The notes: generated from the letters alone by a model not told the origin. A DNA stretch of 64,000 nucleotides from Lycocorax pyrrhopterus obiensis (GCA_014706295.1 JACSVZ010000004.1:9520465-9584464), one strand, 5' to 3'. Positions 24,735 to 36,613 are shown, numbered from the stretch's first letter. A program made the numbers and translations.

Positions 24735-24854
24735 CAAAAGCATGTGAGTGCCGGGCTAGCAGTTGCTTCATTTCATGAAATGAATAATGATTGCATTAAT
24801 GGGGGACTCGTGCACTTGAAGGTGAGCATGTGTTTAAGTACCTTGCCAAATCAG
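24735..24854. repeat. Relic of fold-back amniote repeat (CATGTGCTTAAG type)
   Basis: The left part has CACAAAAGCATGTGAGTG and the right part has GGGGACTCGTGCACTTGAAG, then GAGCATGTGTTTAAGTACC, then TTGCCAAATCAG. This matches the two arms of a palindromic repeat known from reptile and bird genomes, in which CATGTGCTTAAG motifs flank a centre around CCCATTGACTTCAATGGG. Here the centre has decayed. Confidence 0.5.
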
Positions 24855-25164
24855 AAACAGTCATTAATTTTAGCTGCCAAACTATTTTTGTGGTTTTGGA
24901 CTGCAAATTGGAATACCCAAAGAGATCACATATCAGTATCCCATGGGAACAAATGAATACATAGGAATATCAATGTCTTCTTGGACTTAACACAGGGGAA
25001 AAAAATGAGCTGTAGATCCAACATCTTAGGTCACTGTAAAGGGGTTTGGAACAAAAAACATGCAGGAGACATGCTTTGCCTGTAATGGTGTAAAGCTGAC
25101 ACCATCCATAACCTTTCTGCAACGAATCCAATTCAATTAGTATGAACTAATGGGATTCTAACGT

Positions 25165-25263
25165 GGAGCTCATCCCTGAAAGTGCTCAAGGGCAGGTTGG
25201 ATGGAGCATTGAGCAACCTGGTCTAGTGGGAGGTTTCCCTGCCCGTGGCAGGGGAGTTGGAAG
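25165..25263 (+). mobile_element. CR1 LINE fragment, 5' half of a copy split by an LTR
   Basis: CATCCCTGAAAGTGCTCAAG, then GGCAGGTTGGATGGAGCA, TTGAGCAACCTGGTCTAGTG and TCCCTGCCCGTGGCAGGGG are the CR1 3' region. It stops abruptly at GTTGGAAG where the LTR begins. The rest of the CR1 resumes at 25706. Confidence 0.95.
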
Positions 25264-25705
25264 TGATGCCTTGGTGGGGCTACCGAAAAACAGAGGCTGG
25301 ACAAAATTAAGAGAATAAAGCAGGTATTTATTGAAGGGCCTTCAATAAGGTACTCTGTGGGCAGGTAGATCCCTAGGGCTACACCCAAAGTGGACGCCAC
25401 GTCACAAGTTTCTCACACTTTTGTAAGTTTGGTGCATTTGCATATTAGAGTTAATTCTCCAATTACAATTTCAGTAATGAAGTAATTTACCCCAAGTTTG
25501 TTTCCCCCTTTCAGAGGCTTAGTTTACATATTTTGAGGCCTGAGACAGTAAGGTATTCTTGAGTCCAGGGCTAGAGAGGATTTGTTTTCTCTGACCAGGA
25601 TGGGAGAACAGTAGCTAGTAGGCTATATGGAGTTTTAGAGTTACTCACTAAAGCAGTACAGTGTACAGGATCTGAAAAATATAAAAGCTAAATCCTAAGG
25701 CATCA
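25264..25705 (-). mobile_element. Solo LTR, endogenous retrovirus (family shared with 30029 and 36346)
   Basis: The plus strand starts TGATGCCTT and ends AAGGCATCA, a perfect 9-bp terminal inverted repeat. It is flanked by GAAG at 25260-25263 and 25706-25709, a 4-bp target duplication as made by gammaretrovirus-like (ERV1-type) elements. The coding sense is minus: an AATAAA signal (TTTATT at 25327-25332) and an octamer (ATTTGCAT at 25436-25443) lie in the expected order on that strand. The TATA position has decayed to TACAAAAG. It is the most diverged of the three copies. No internal retroviral genes are present, so it is a solo LTR left by recombination. Open frames in it are artefacts. Confidence 0.92.
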
Positions 25706-25751
25706 GAAGGAGATGAGCTTTAAGGTCCCTTCTGACCCAAACCGTTCCATG
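25706..25751 (+). mobile_element. CR1 LINE fragment, 3' tip of the copy split by the LTR
   Basis: GATGAGCTTTAAGGTCCCTTC followed by TGACCCAAACCGTTCCATGA is the end of CR1. It continues the fragment that stops at 25263, with GAAG duplicated across the LTR insertion. Confidence 0.92.
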
Positions 25752-25986
25752 AGCTTAAGATGAGTCAGTTAATATTAATTTTCCTCTTGATGTGTTTTCT
25801 TGGTAGTGACTAATTAATTTTAAAAAGCCTTCAGGATTTACCATCAAGTCAGGAGGTGCGATTTTTTGCTAGAGAAGGCTGGAACCTTCTGTTCAGTTTT
25901 CGCAATTTACGGCAGTCCCATGGATTGTAGTCCCTGTAGTCATTATTTACCTGAGCAATCCCAATGGCTTCAGTGACTTTACTTAC

Positions 25987-26090
25987 ATTAGGAAATGCTC
26001 TGCGCCCTCTGGAAATGCCCTGTGCCTGTATGGATATGGATCTTCAAGTGCTCTTTCAGAGGCACCACGTGAGTGATGCAGCTGAACTAC
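25987..26090 (-). other. Exon-like interval on the minus strand (weak)
   Basis: On the minus strand an AG at 26091-26092 precedes 104 nt that are open in the frame of the 182-codon ORF. They are followed directly by GTAAGT (plus ACTTAC, 25981-25986), the ideal 5' splice site. In another frame the translation includes KEHLKIHIHTG, which resembles the histidine half of a C2H2 zinc finger, but no CxxC pair stands at the required spacing and stops flank it. The pyrimidine tract before the AG is poor. It is most likely chance, with a small possibility of a real or decayed exon. Confidence 0.12.
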
Positions 26091-29000
26091 CTGTGGCTGG
26101 CACAGGCACCTGCGTCCCTGAAAAGCCCTTCTTTGGAGTTTAACACCAATATTTGTATACAGAGTGTGCAGTTTCATGTATAAACCTAGTTTATAAATAT
26201 ATGCTGCTACTTCCAAACTGCAGCACAAGTTTCTTCCACGTAGCTTGGCTTTGAACTGTAATTCGATTTTTGTAACTGGTTTCCAGCTGCAGTGTACAGC
26301 TTTAAAAGACCACTGCATTATTGCTGAGCTGCTCAGGAAATATTTTAATATCTGCATTAGAAGGTAAAATAGCAAATTAAAGGACAATTTTAATTGGAAA
26401 GTCAAAACCCATGACTGTTTGTTCAGTTTACAGCAAGTAAATGCATTTTCAGGTGAGAAGTGCCAAAACCTGTAAAAGTTTGGAGGAAAAACACTTGAAG
26501 CAAAAAAGAGAAACATAACAATAGCAAACACTTTTAAACAAAAGATTAATTACTTCTTTGGGAGACAATCAGACTCCTCCTGCAATGCACAGCAAAAGAA
26601 AGAATAAAAATATCAGTTTGAAACCCCAATTTTCTGGCACATGAAAGTCTAGATTTTCTAAGCAGCTTAGTAACAATCGCAAAGGCTGCTAATCCCCAGA
26701 CACTCCAAAGGCAGTTTGGGGTGGATGGCAAGCAGAGTAATTAAAGAGCAGTTACATGGGCATGCCAGCTTTATGGAGCTGCCAAAATGCATTGGCAGGG
26801 AGACAAATCTCTCTCCCACCCTTTTTTTGAGCTTTCATCTCTTTTTCCTCAATGATGGAGAGGTAGGGCCTGAACATCTTCCTCAATCTTCTCTTTCAGA
26901 CCTTTTCAACTAGGGCAGGCTTTTATTAACACTTGCCATGATAGGAGAGGTGTGTTTTACCCAGAAAATGGTATCCAGTAAGGTCCTGTGCTTTTTTCTG
27001 ACAACTTTGCCTAAAATACATTCACAATAAGAATGATAAATTCTGATGAAAATCTAGCATTTCAATGGCAAATCCAGTGTTTCCTGGAAGATTGCATCTC
27101 CTTTACAGAGCATAATGGAGTTTATAGACTTCAAATGGGATTCTCAAGGTTGTTTCTCAGTACTTTGGGTGAAACTGGTTTGCAGGTATATCTCAAGTTG
27201 AATATTTGTGGGTTATAGATGGCAGCTTCCCCCTCAAGCAGTGTGTGTGAGTGCTCAGCAAACACAACACCGCGACGGGGGTGCAGGATGCTCTTTGCAA
27301 GGGCACACATGGACCAAACTGCTGCTTCCCTGATGACCCACAGCAGCCACAGGGATGTGAAAACAGAGCTCTTTAAAAGTTTCCATGTAGGTCTGGGTAT
27401 AGACACCCAGAGATTTGGCAGGGAACGTTGAGGGACCACATTGATGCACATCCATTGGGCAGGCACAGATCGGTGATGATTTGTCTGACATAATAGACAT
27501 GGTAGAGGATTTGTCTGACATAGCTGAGTTATAAGGAACATATGAATGTAAACAGCAACATTATTCTTCTTTCATACGATTCTTTTAATATATAGCCAGC
27601 TAGCTATGTAATAAAATACCCAGCTTTGAAAGCTGTTTGTTTTCCTTTCCTCCTCATATTAGGCTTCATCTGCTTGTGCAGCTAATTCTTTGGGAAGGAT
27701 TCTCCTCCACATTAAATTTTATAGGTCATTTGGTGCAGACTTGGTACATCAGAGACATATAACAACATGAAAAAACTTAGTGTTTTAAGCTGTTTTCTTA
27801 TTTAGAGAGATTTTTTGCTTTGTTCTCATGCAGCAGATTACAAACAGAGGTTTTATTCCTTTATATTCCAAACAGTGGCAGATCTATATTGGCATGGTCT
27901 CCATGCCAATTTTCTGTCTGCTGAGCTCAGCTAACTTTTCTAAAGTGCCCATCAAACAATTTATCCGAAGAACAGAATATTCAATATATGCAACGTTGCT
28001 TAAGATCTTTGATGCCTAATCAGCACAAGTAGCTCTAAACCATTTCTATGATATTGCCTTCTAAGCTCCTAGTTCGTCGCAGCAATGGTTTCAATTAATC
28101 TGCAGTTATCCATTAACATGTCATGTGTCTCTGATTAAATGTAGGCTTGGTTTTCTTTCCTAAGGACTGTAGCTCATTGTCCCATCGGTATGCTTGGTGT
28201 CATGTGGGTTATGGTGTGGGAGCAGGAGTTGAAATAGGCTTGATTGCCAGAATCTGCTCTTGAATTCATCACAGTTAGATCAGGATTTTGCTTGAGTTTT
28301 CCCCATCTTCTCATGGACACCCAGAATCAGCACTGGTGCCAGCGGTTGGTGTAGTTGGGTCGGGAGGGACTGTAACCTGTGTCCTGCTGTCCTTCTGGTC
28401 TCTGCTCCATGGCACTGGTGCAAGCTAAAGCACTCAGATGCTGGTAGTGCTCCAGTGGCTTTCCACAGTCCCACCACTGGAGCAATAACGGAAGACCAGA
28501 CTTCCCTCAGCCACTGCAGAGGAAAAAACCTCAGACCAGGCCAGCCCACTGCACCACATGAGTAATAGAAGTGTTTATTTCTACATGCCTTCAGGTGCTG
28601 GCAGTGTTTCGCAGCAAAGGTATGTCTTTAATTAATTCAGATTTCTTATTTGAGCCCTCTTCAAATACTTGTAAACGACTCTTGGAATGAAAAAGCGAAA
28701 TTTTTCACATCTCTACTGAATCTACAGGTGACATGTTTAGAGGCCTCATGTGGCTTTTTGGTAGAACATTTCAAGTGTATTGCTCTGGCTTTAGGTTTCC
28801 TGAGGATTTCCACTAATGGTTTTCAGGCACTTTTTCAAGGGGATGCGTTACAGAGATTCATGTTTATCCACAGAAGCACTGAGATATTTAATTATTAGAG
28901 TAATAATAGCACTGTATTTCCTCCTTCCACAGACTCCATTCAATAAAGGAAACGGCTCTCTTGGTCTGCTGGCATCAACACTTGTTCTTTCCTCTCTCTT

Positions 29001-29711
29001 TTACTCCAGAAACATCACCGTTCTTATAAAAGACTGTTCTTCTGCTGAAGCCTAATCTAAAACCTGTTACTAACCACTGATGTCTCTTTGGACAGAGGGG
29101 TTTCCAGAAGAGATGGACATTGCTATTTGAAAATTTATATTAATTGTCAGTTCCATTACACATTAGTAGATTTAGGAAAAAAGAATTCTCTTGATTCAAA
29201 TGATACCTGAATGTTGTCCTGTAACCTTTATCCTCTAGGCTGCTGTGATCACTACTTCGTACTGCTCTGCCTCTAGATCCTCACGGGAATGCATCAATCA
29301 ATCTTGTCTCACAGTTAGCTGCATTACGCCCAAAATATCACTGCCACCAAACTCCTCTTCCTGCCCTCCTGTAATCTGTACAGCTCAGCTCTCTTTATTC
29401 TGTGTTGTCAAGATCTGTGTTCACACTTGGCACGCTGCTCTGTAGAATTGGAAATAATCTCAGTTTATATCCCAGCCTTTACAAATTAGAAACACGTTAT
29501 GATGTGGGCAGCTTTTCTAGCAAGTGCACGAAGGCATTTGTGGCAGTGGCTTGTATGGAGTGTGACAGAGCAGTAATGCACCTACATGGGTGTCTGCTTT
29601 AGAAAAAATGAGGGTGCAGAGGCTGAAATGCCACTGGACATTTACAAGGGGGATGTTCAATCAATCATTAAGTCACATCCTGCTCCTCAGACCAGGAATA
29701 ATTCTTGTCTC

Positions 29712-29800
29712 ACACACGTGGAAATTTAAGAAGATTAAATGAGCTTCCCAAAGCCATTCTGTGCACAGGTATTACATTGAATGTTCTGCTTTCAGGGTAC
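29712..29800 (+). repeat. Possible MIR/CORE-SINE relic
   Basis: AAATTTAAGAAGATTAAATG, then AGCTTCCCAAAGCCATTCTG and TGCACAG resemble the MIR core segment GGTTAAGTGACTTGCCCAAGGTCACACAG. Divergence is high and the outer parts are not recognisable. Confidence 0.3.
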
Positions 29801-30028
29801 GAAGTTCTGCTAGAGGACTAGGCATTTGGAAGTTTGCCCTGAATGATTCCACTTTCCTGTTACCCTCTTTGTTGTAATCAGTGCCAGGCTTTAGATTCAC
29901 TGAGTCTCTCTCACACAAATGGTGGCCAACATGGAGACTGCTCAGGTCCTTTGATTGAACAGTCTACCTAAAATAAAATTCAGATTTAATTCTGTAATAA
30001 ATGACATCCACTGTTAGAACAGTAGCAG

Positions 30029-30464
30029 TGATGCCTTAAGAGGCCACCTAAAAACAGAGACTAGACATGAGTGAGGGAATAAAGGCAGGTATTTATTTGA
30101 AAGGCCCTCAAAAGTACTCCTGGGGAGCCAGAGGCTACTGCCAAGATGGGCCCCAAGATGGACGACAGGGCACGAGTTCTTCACACTTTTATCGGTTTGG
30201 TTCATTTGCATATCAGGGTTAATTCTCCAATTAAAACTTCAGTTAATGATGTAATTTCCCCTCAGCTTGCCCCCCTCTTGGAGGCTTTTGGTTTGTACTT
30301 TTTGGGCCTAGGACGGTCTGGGTGTCCTTGAGCAGGCCCGGAGAGGCTTTGTTATGTCTACCCAGCACGAGAGAGCAGAAATGAACAGGCTACAAGAAAC
30401 TTCAGAGTTACACACTGGGCAGTAAAGGATTTGAAAAATATAAAAGTTAAAACCTAGGGCATCA
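30029..30464 (-). mobile_element. Solo LTR, endogenous retrovirus (same family)
   Basis: The plus strand starts TGATGCCTTAAG and ends CCTAGGGCATCA, flanked by GCAG at 30025-30028 and 30465-30468 (4-bp target duplication). It is minus-sense: the AATAAA complement TTTATT is at 30092-30097, the octamer complement ATTTGCAT is at 30204-30211, and the TATA site has decayed to GATAAAAG on the minus strand. It is very similar to the 36346 copy but inverted relative to it, and keeps about a dozen bases that copy has lost. No internal retroviral region remains. Confidence 0.95.
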
Positions 30465-33400
30465 GCAGGACTGAGAAACAGAGGATTGTGATTTGAGTTG
30501 CTGTCTGCTTTCCAGGATCTTGCTTCAGAGAAGAGGTAACAAATGGATGTCAATAAATGGAGTTTAGACATAAATTTCTGAACACAGTCTTCAGGGTAGA
30601 TGTATGTGTGTTACGTGTCTTTGCATGAGAAATGTTGTCATAGAAAGTCCAAAAGGATAGTCCATTAACATAATGTCCATTTGGAAAGGCATGTCTGGGA
30701 ACATCACCTTGATGTACCCCGCTGCACAGCAGCTGATTTTTGTTTGAAAATGACCTTTTATACTGACTGGGCGTCTTCAGTTGCCTGGAAGTGTAAAACT
30801 GGTTCTTGGCTAGGTGTTTTGACATGTGGCAAAAATGAAGAATAATGCTTTATAATCTCCCTGGGATTTGAAATCTGGTTAACTGGAAGCCCTCAGTATT
30901 TTCAGGTCCTTGGACGGCAGCCACTGCAGTTACATAAATGCAAAATATTATTGGAATAGGTAGTAGGTGTCCTTCCTTCCTTAGGAATTGCCCCACTTAA
31001 AACCTCAGTTCCTGTCCCATCCCAAAAGTTCTTTTTAATCTTGTTTTTCTAAGCTATGACTCAGTTCCCGTGCCTTCTCCTCTTCTAGGTTGAATCCAAG
31101 GTTGTCCAGTTCTTTTCCCTACATGGTCTGGAGCAGTGGATATGATGTATTCTTGTTTACAGTATGCTAAAGCAGAATATTTCTGAGATGTTTACAGGTA
31201 CTTCCTGCCCCAGAGGATGAATATAGGATTTCCATCCTCCTCAGCAGCAGCGCCTCGGCCTTACTGGAGCCAAGGAACTCAAGCTGTGTGATCTCTCCCT
31301 TCCTGTTTCTTTTACTTGACGCAACGTGGTCGAGTTGTTTGATGTCTACAGTGAAGGATACAGAAACTCCAGCTTGCTAAATTCACCCCTTATTTCCTTT
31401 ATTATGTTCCCTACTAGGAAGTTGTGAGGATTAACCTTTTTTCTTGGCAAGTTAAATGAGGTCCAAGATACACTTGAAATACTTAGCAGCTTTTCTCTTT
31501 CCTATCAGGAAAACTGGACTCTTAAGGCTGCCTGTCTTCACTTTACGCAAGTTTGGGGGATAGCTAAACGTTTTCAAACACTTTTGCATATCTTCCTTCA
31601 GGGGACTTTTCCTTGAACTCTTACAGGAGAGTGCTAGGTGGAACTGGCAGCTTAAATACTTAAATACTCTGTTTGGAATTTCACCTCATATTTATTTTCT
31701 GCTTAACTTCTTTGCAGAAGAAGGTTTCTGTGTCTATGATTTGTTGGAAGTTTTTTGAGCCCTTCTCAGACTCTAAATTATTCTGTCTACTGTTGTTTTG
31801 TAGTGCTCTGGGTCACTGTTTCTCACGGTAGAGTTCCCCATACCGGCAGATACGGCATTCGACTGATCCTGCCCCACCCATCAGATCCTGCGTCTCAGCC
31901 AAAGAGCCCAAGGAGGCAAATAGCAGGATGTGGCTTTCTAAATACTGAGACTCTGTGTCAAATTGTTCCATGCTAATGGCAAATACTTTCATTATCGCTG
32001 CTGTAATCATTTGCCATCTGTGGTCATCGTCATCCTTGTGGCAGCCCAGCACCGTTCCTGCCTTAAAAGGAAGGTTCAAACTTCAGGTTTGCGGTAGAGG
32101 ATGGATGTATGGAAATGAAGAATCAGTGCATGAGTTGGCTTATGCATTTTTAATCCCATCCTGCAACAATGAAGGGATCAGTCCATGAAGTCCAAACCTA
32201 TTTTATTCCTGGTGTTTGACATTCTTGTACATGTAACAAGAAGACCAACATAAAGCTCCAGATTTACCTCCATGTTCTTCCCCTTGGAGCTGCAGTGCTG
32301 CTGCCTTCAGGGTGAACATCTCTCAGGGGAGTATCCTGAGTGGCATCCTATTAAACCTGGGCAGTACCAAGTGGATCACTACTTCAGCAAAATCTCAGCT
32401 CATGTTTCTGTATCCGTATCTACAGCAGCTTTAGGAATGGGATGCTCAGACTAGCATTGCCACAAAAAATACTGCACAGTCATGAGTTGTGGCTGTGTGG
32501 TATAGAAACAGTATATATAACACAGCCCTGTGGAGGAAGGGTTGGTTTGTTGCACCCTTGCAACGTGGTGCTTGCATGATGCATCAACTGCCTTTATTGC
32601 AGGAATAATGTATTAAGCTGACTTGTTTATTTGAGTGACTGCCTCAGCCATGCCTTACCTGGTGGTAAATTTGGGCCAAGCCTCTGATAGTGTTTCCATT
32701 ATAGTTAAGGAGTCCAAATAGGGTCCTGAAACATTGTACTGCATGTTTTCTGATTGTTTTTTCTTATCTCAAATGTGAAATAGATTGCTTTGACATTTCC
32801 AGAAAGTCTTTCTAAAGCCAGACAGAAAAATAATAGAGAATATTTGATTCTGTTTTTTGGACAGAGATCTAAATGTATGAGCTTGAATACTTATATGGGT
32901 GTGATTTTGGTTCAGATTCTTTTGGCACTAATACTGAAATATTTGGATTGTTCTACTTAGAACATTCTAAATGATGCATCCATTTCTTCAAGTCTGTTTG
33001 CTTAATGCCTTTTTTTGTTTTCATAGATCTGACCTTTTATCCAAGCTAGCTCGTGTTCCCTCTTGATACTGAAGGAGATGTTTTGAGCACGTTTGAAGGC
33101 TACTAGGAAGAAGTTGATAGTGATTACATCTGATATAAAGAAAATAGCAAGGCCATTAGCTTGCTGCCTGTAATTCTGTATTAGTTTGCCTTACTATACT
33201 GCTCTGGAGGCCATATTGTAAGTTTTTTAACCCACTTCCAGATTTTATTTCCATCGACTTCTTTAATGGCTAGCATGGTGTTTGTATAGGGGTATCAGGA
33301 TGATGGATAACCTGGAGGTAATTTGGAAGCTATTTTTTTGACTGAGCCTTAAATCAGGCCTGTTAGTGCAGCCCAACTTCCCTGTGTGATGGTAACAAAG

Positions 33401-34627
33401 CATCCTTGGTAGGCACAGGTTTCAGTCCTAAGATTTTGCTGCTGTTGGAGCAAGGTCTCTTAGCAAAATCTTTTCATGCTTCAGTTGGTAGAATTCAGCT
33501 GAATTTTGCAACAGCACTTAAGTGGATCCTGCTGTTCTGTTGGACTTACCTCTGGCACATTTTCCATTTTGGAAACTTAGAGGAAAAAACACCATTGACA
33601 GAGCACAAGCCTTGGCATGGGTTATGCAGAGTAAAAGGTGAAGGATCCAAAGGAAATCCCAGTTGTGAGGGCTCTCCAACGCAAAAGGAAAAGGAAGATC
33701 CATTTCAGAGTCTAAAGCAAACTACAGGATCCTCTTTGGGTGTTTTAGAGGAGTGTAGGTGGGATGGCTCTCAGAGCAGCATGGTGTCTTGTGCAAATAT
33801 ATGGAGAGCTTTAAACGCTCCCAGATCTGCTGGGTCTGTGCTGAGGGCCTGTGTGCAGGAATATTTGGTGTTTGTGATGAAAACAGAGTGTCACCGTAAC
33901 TTAGGTGAAGAGCCACAGCCACGATGAGACAGTATTAGCTGTTAGCAAACAATGTTGGCTTTTATGACTTTCTTCCTCATCGCCACTGGGACGTGGTTCA
34001 GCTCGGTGACACTCAACACCAGACCACACAGAGACGGTCCATGGGTGGAAGATGATGTCTGATAAAGGAGAGGTAGATGGAGGCAGTGGAAACAGCCTCT
34101 GTGCAGAGGGGCCTTGGGACATAGTGAGACAGGACCGGTTTCGGTAGTAGGCAACTTAAATAGTTCTGAATTAACCAAATACCTGCAATAGGGTTTTCTT
34201 GATGCAATATCAACAAAAAGTATAATCTCCCTTATCTGGTAGATTTTTTTCTCTGTGTTTTCACATCCTTTGTGGCTAGCAAGCTCTTCAGGATGGCTTC
34301 TGTGGCAAGATTTCATTACTGCAGCAATGGCCAAAAAAATTAGCTTTCCATCACTTAATTACAAAATACATCACAAAAATCTTTAATTCTTCAATTAAAA
34401 CTGGAGGCTTTTTATACTGTTGTTCCCATTAGTTCCCTACAAAGGGGGTGAGGTCTTGGCAATGTAATTCTCCATCTGTTTCTTACATGTGAATGCAGCG
34501 GTTTCAAAATCCATGACGTGCGGGACCTGCTTTACATTCTGCTCACAAATGCCTGAGTAATGCTATAAAAATGATGTGGAAAAAAATAAGCTCCTTTTCA
34601 TGCTGATGCACTGTAAGTCAAACATTT
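30465..34627. other. Unique non-coding DNA
   Basis: No gene or repeat was recognised in about 4 kb. The plus-strand frame 33406-33927 (173 codons) is the second longest in the window. It has no signal peptide, domain or splice context of note and overlaps minus-strand frames of similar quality. Treated as chance. Confidence 0.5.
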
Positions 34628-34790
34628 GGATAGATTCTGAGGTCAGAAAGGACCATTATGGTTATGGTGCCAGACCTACAGGCCATAGCGTTTCACCTAG
34701 TGATTTCCATATGGAGCCTAAGAACTAGGAAACACTTATTTAAAGGAAAATCCATTCTAGTCTTGAAATGTACCAATGCAGTTCTCTAAA
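34628..34790 (-). mobile_element. Ancient CR1 LINE relic
   Basis: The plus strand reads GATTCTGAGGTCAGAAAGGA, CCATTATGGTTATGG, CCAGACCTACAGGCCATAG, TTTCACCTAGTGATTTCC, ATGGAGCCTAAGAACT and AAAATCCATTCTAGTCTTGA. This follows the reverse complement of an old CR1 3' region common in turtles and crocodilians, which runs GTCAGAAGGGACCATTATGA, TCTGACCTCCTGTATAACAC, AGGCCATAGAACTTCACCC and so on. It is much more diverged than the other CR1 copies, so it is an old amniote insertion. Confidence 0.75.
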
Positions 34791-36345
34791 AGGGCTTTCT
34801 TGAGTGTGTTTTTATTAAAAAAGTACAAAGTGGGAGCTTTTAGTGTGAATCTAATAATATCAAATTTAGTAAATCATTGTTAGGCGTATTTTATGCTACA
34901 TAATAAGATGGTGACATAAAAAACAGGACAGAAAAGAAAGCTTTAAAATCATAAAGCTCCAAGCTTCAAAATATTGATATAAATCCATATCACAACCACT
35001 TGAAATAAGAATGAAGGGTGACTTGGAGGGATCAGCATCTCCTTTGTCGTGGTAGAAATGGCTCTGAGGTAATGAGACAGCTGACATATGATTAAAAATT
35101 GAAAGAGATTCAACCTGTCCTTAAGTAACATAACCAGGATTCAGATTTGTGTATATTTTCAGAAATGCTGTCTCCTGTCCAGTGGCAATATTCTCAAGTG
35201 TGATCGGTGATTATCAAGCATGATTTACCAAGACATTCAGATTCTATGGCTCATAGATGTGTAGATGAATTCCCAATCCCTTAAAATTCACCAGCAGCGT
35301 TGTCATGAAGTGAGGCTCTTATCGCAAACAGGTAGCTGTATTCGAAGACTATGACTTAAATTTTATACTGCCTTGAGGGATTTCTGTGGTTCCCTGGCTT
35401 GATAGTTGATATTGAACAACGATAGACACAAATGCAGTTACAGTGTGTCATAGATTTCCAGATTTTATTTTCATACATGTTTGAGTACTTCTGGAATAAT
35501 ACTTCTATCATTTACAACTTATTTAATGAATAAAGAGTGAATTGGAAATTAGTGTTAGTAGAAGCTCAGAGCAAGAAGTACATTCTAATCCAAAAGGCTA
35601 ATGATGCTAGAGCTCCATGTTTCCTATGAAATTCAGCTGTAGAGATGACAAAATACAAATGGCTTACTAATAACACCCCCCAAAACCACCCAACCTTTCT
35701 CCCTTGCAGGATGTGCACATTTCTGAAGAAACTTGGGCAATGCTAGACTTTATACAATCTCTCCAGACCCATAAAAGATGCAATAAGGCTTTTGGACGGA
35801 GGAGCACTCAACTTCTGTTCCGATTTCTGTGTGGTAGATGTTGCTGTCTCCACTAACGTGACTCTAAAGTTACTCTTCAAGCACTTTCTAGAAGTTTTAA
35901 GGCCAAATGTACCCAACTTCTAACCTTCTGCAGAGTCAACATAGCAGGACAATTTGTCATTCCTGGAAAAGCTGCATGAGCCCACATGGGATAACTTCCT
36001 GCTGGTCTTAAACAGAGCAATCTAATTGCAGGTTATGGCTTTGGACTCTGGTCCATTTTATCCCATCCTTACCCATCTTGGACAAAAGCAGGGACTGGCC
36101 TTTCCTTAGGGTATTTCTGAGTAACAGAACTTCTAAGAGAGATACCAGAAGACTCCAGCATTCCAGTGATTATATTGATGTGCAGTAACAAGGAGAGGCT
36201 TTTTGGGCTGTTTCAACTCAGCCACACAAGATTGGTCACGGTGGAGGGTGACACTGAAGGAGTCTTGCAGGAACTTTCCATCTTTGCTTCTGCTAAACAA
36301 ATTGTCCCTCTTCTTCCCTGGAGGACATGGCCCTTTCTTTGGGGA
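34791..36345. other. Unique non-coding DNA
   Basis: No gene, RNA or repeat was recognised. Open frames are all below 80 codons. Confidence 0.5.
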
Positions 36346-36587
36346 TGATGCCTTGGGTTTTAACATTTATATTTTTCAAATCCTGTACTGCCTAGTGTGT
36401 AACTCTGAAGTTTCTTGTAGCCTGTTAATTTCTGCTCTCTGATGCTGGGTAGACATAACAAAGCCTCTCCGGGCCTGCTCTCCAAGGACACCCAGACTGT
36501 CCTAGGCCCAAAAGCCTCCGAGAGGGGGGCAAGCTGAGGGGAAATTACATCATTAAACTGAAGTTTTAATTGGAGAATAACCCTGAT

Positions 36588-36613
36588 ATGCAAATGAACC
36601 AAACCTATAAAAG
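36588..36613 (+). promoter_or_regulatory. LTR promoter: octamer and TATA box
   Basis: ATGCAAAT, the site for POU-domain (Oct) factors, lies ten bases before TATAAAAG. The octamer is kept in all three LTR copies, while the TATA box is intact only here. Transcription would start near 36640 on the plus strand. Activity cannot be judged from sequence. Confidence 0.6.

Larger units (their letters stand above)
23196..25164. other. Mostly unique DNA with two old repeat relics
   Basis: No gene was recognised. Two short relics of amniote repeats are listed separately (23700-23757 and 24735-24854). The 82-codon plus frame at 24193-24441 has no family resemblance. Confidence 0.5.
25752..30028. other. 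Unique non-coding DNA
   Basis: No gene could be supported. The longest frame of the window (182 codons, minus 25983-26531) lies here and is discussed under findings. A 15-bp motif GATTTGTCTGACATA is repeated at 27478-27492 and 27508-27522. A perfect 10-bp hairpin with a 3-nt loop lies at 27888-27910 (arm ATTGGCATGG). A weak MIR-like relic is at about 29712-29800. Confidence 0.5.

Noticed and set aside
33406..33927. 173-codon plus-strand open frame
   Set aside because: No domain, signal or splice context. The length fits the chance maximum for six frames of 64 kb, and minus-strand frames of similar quality overlap it.
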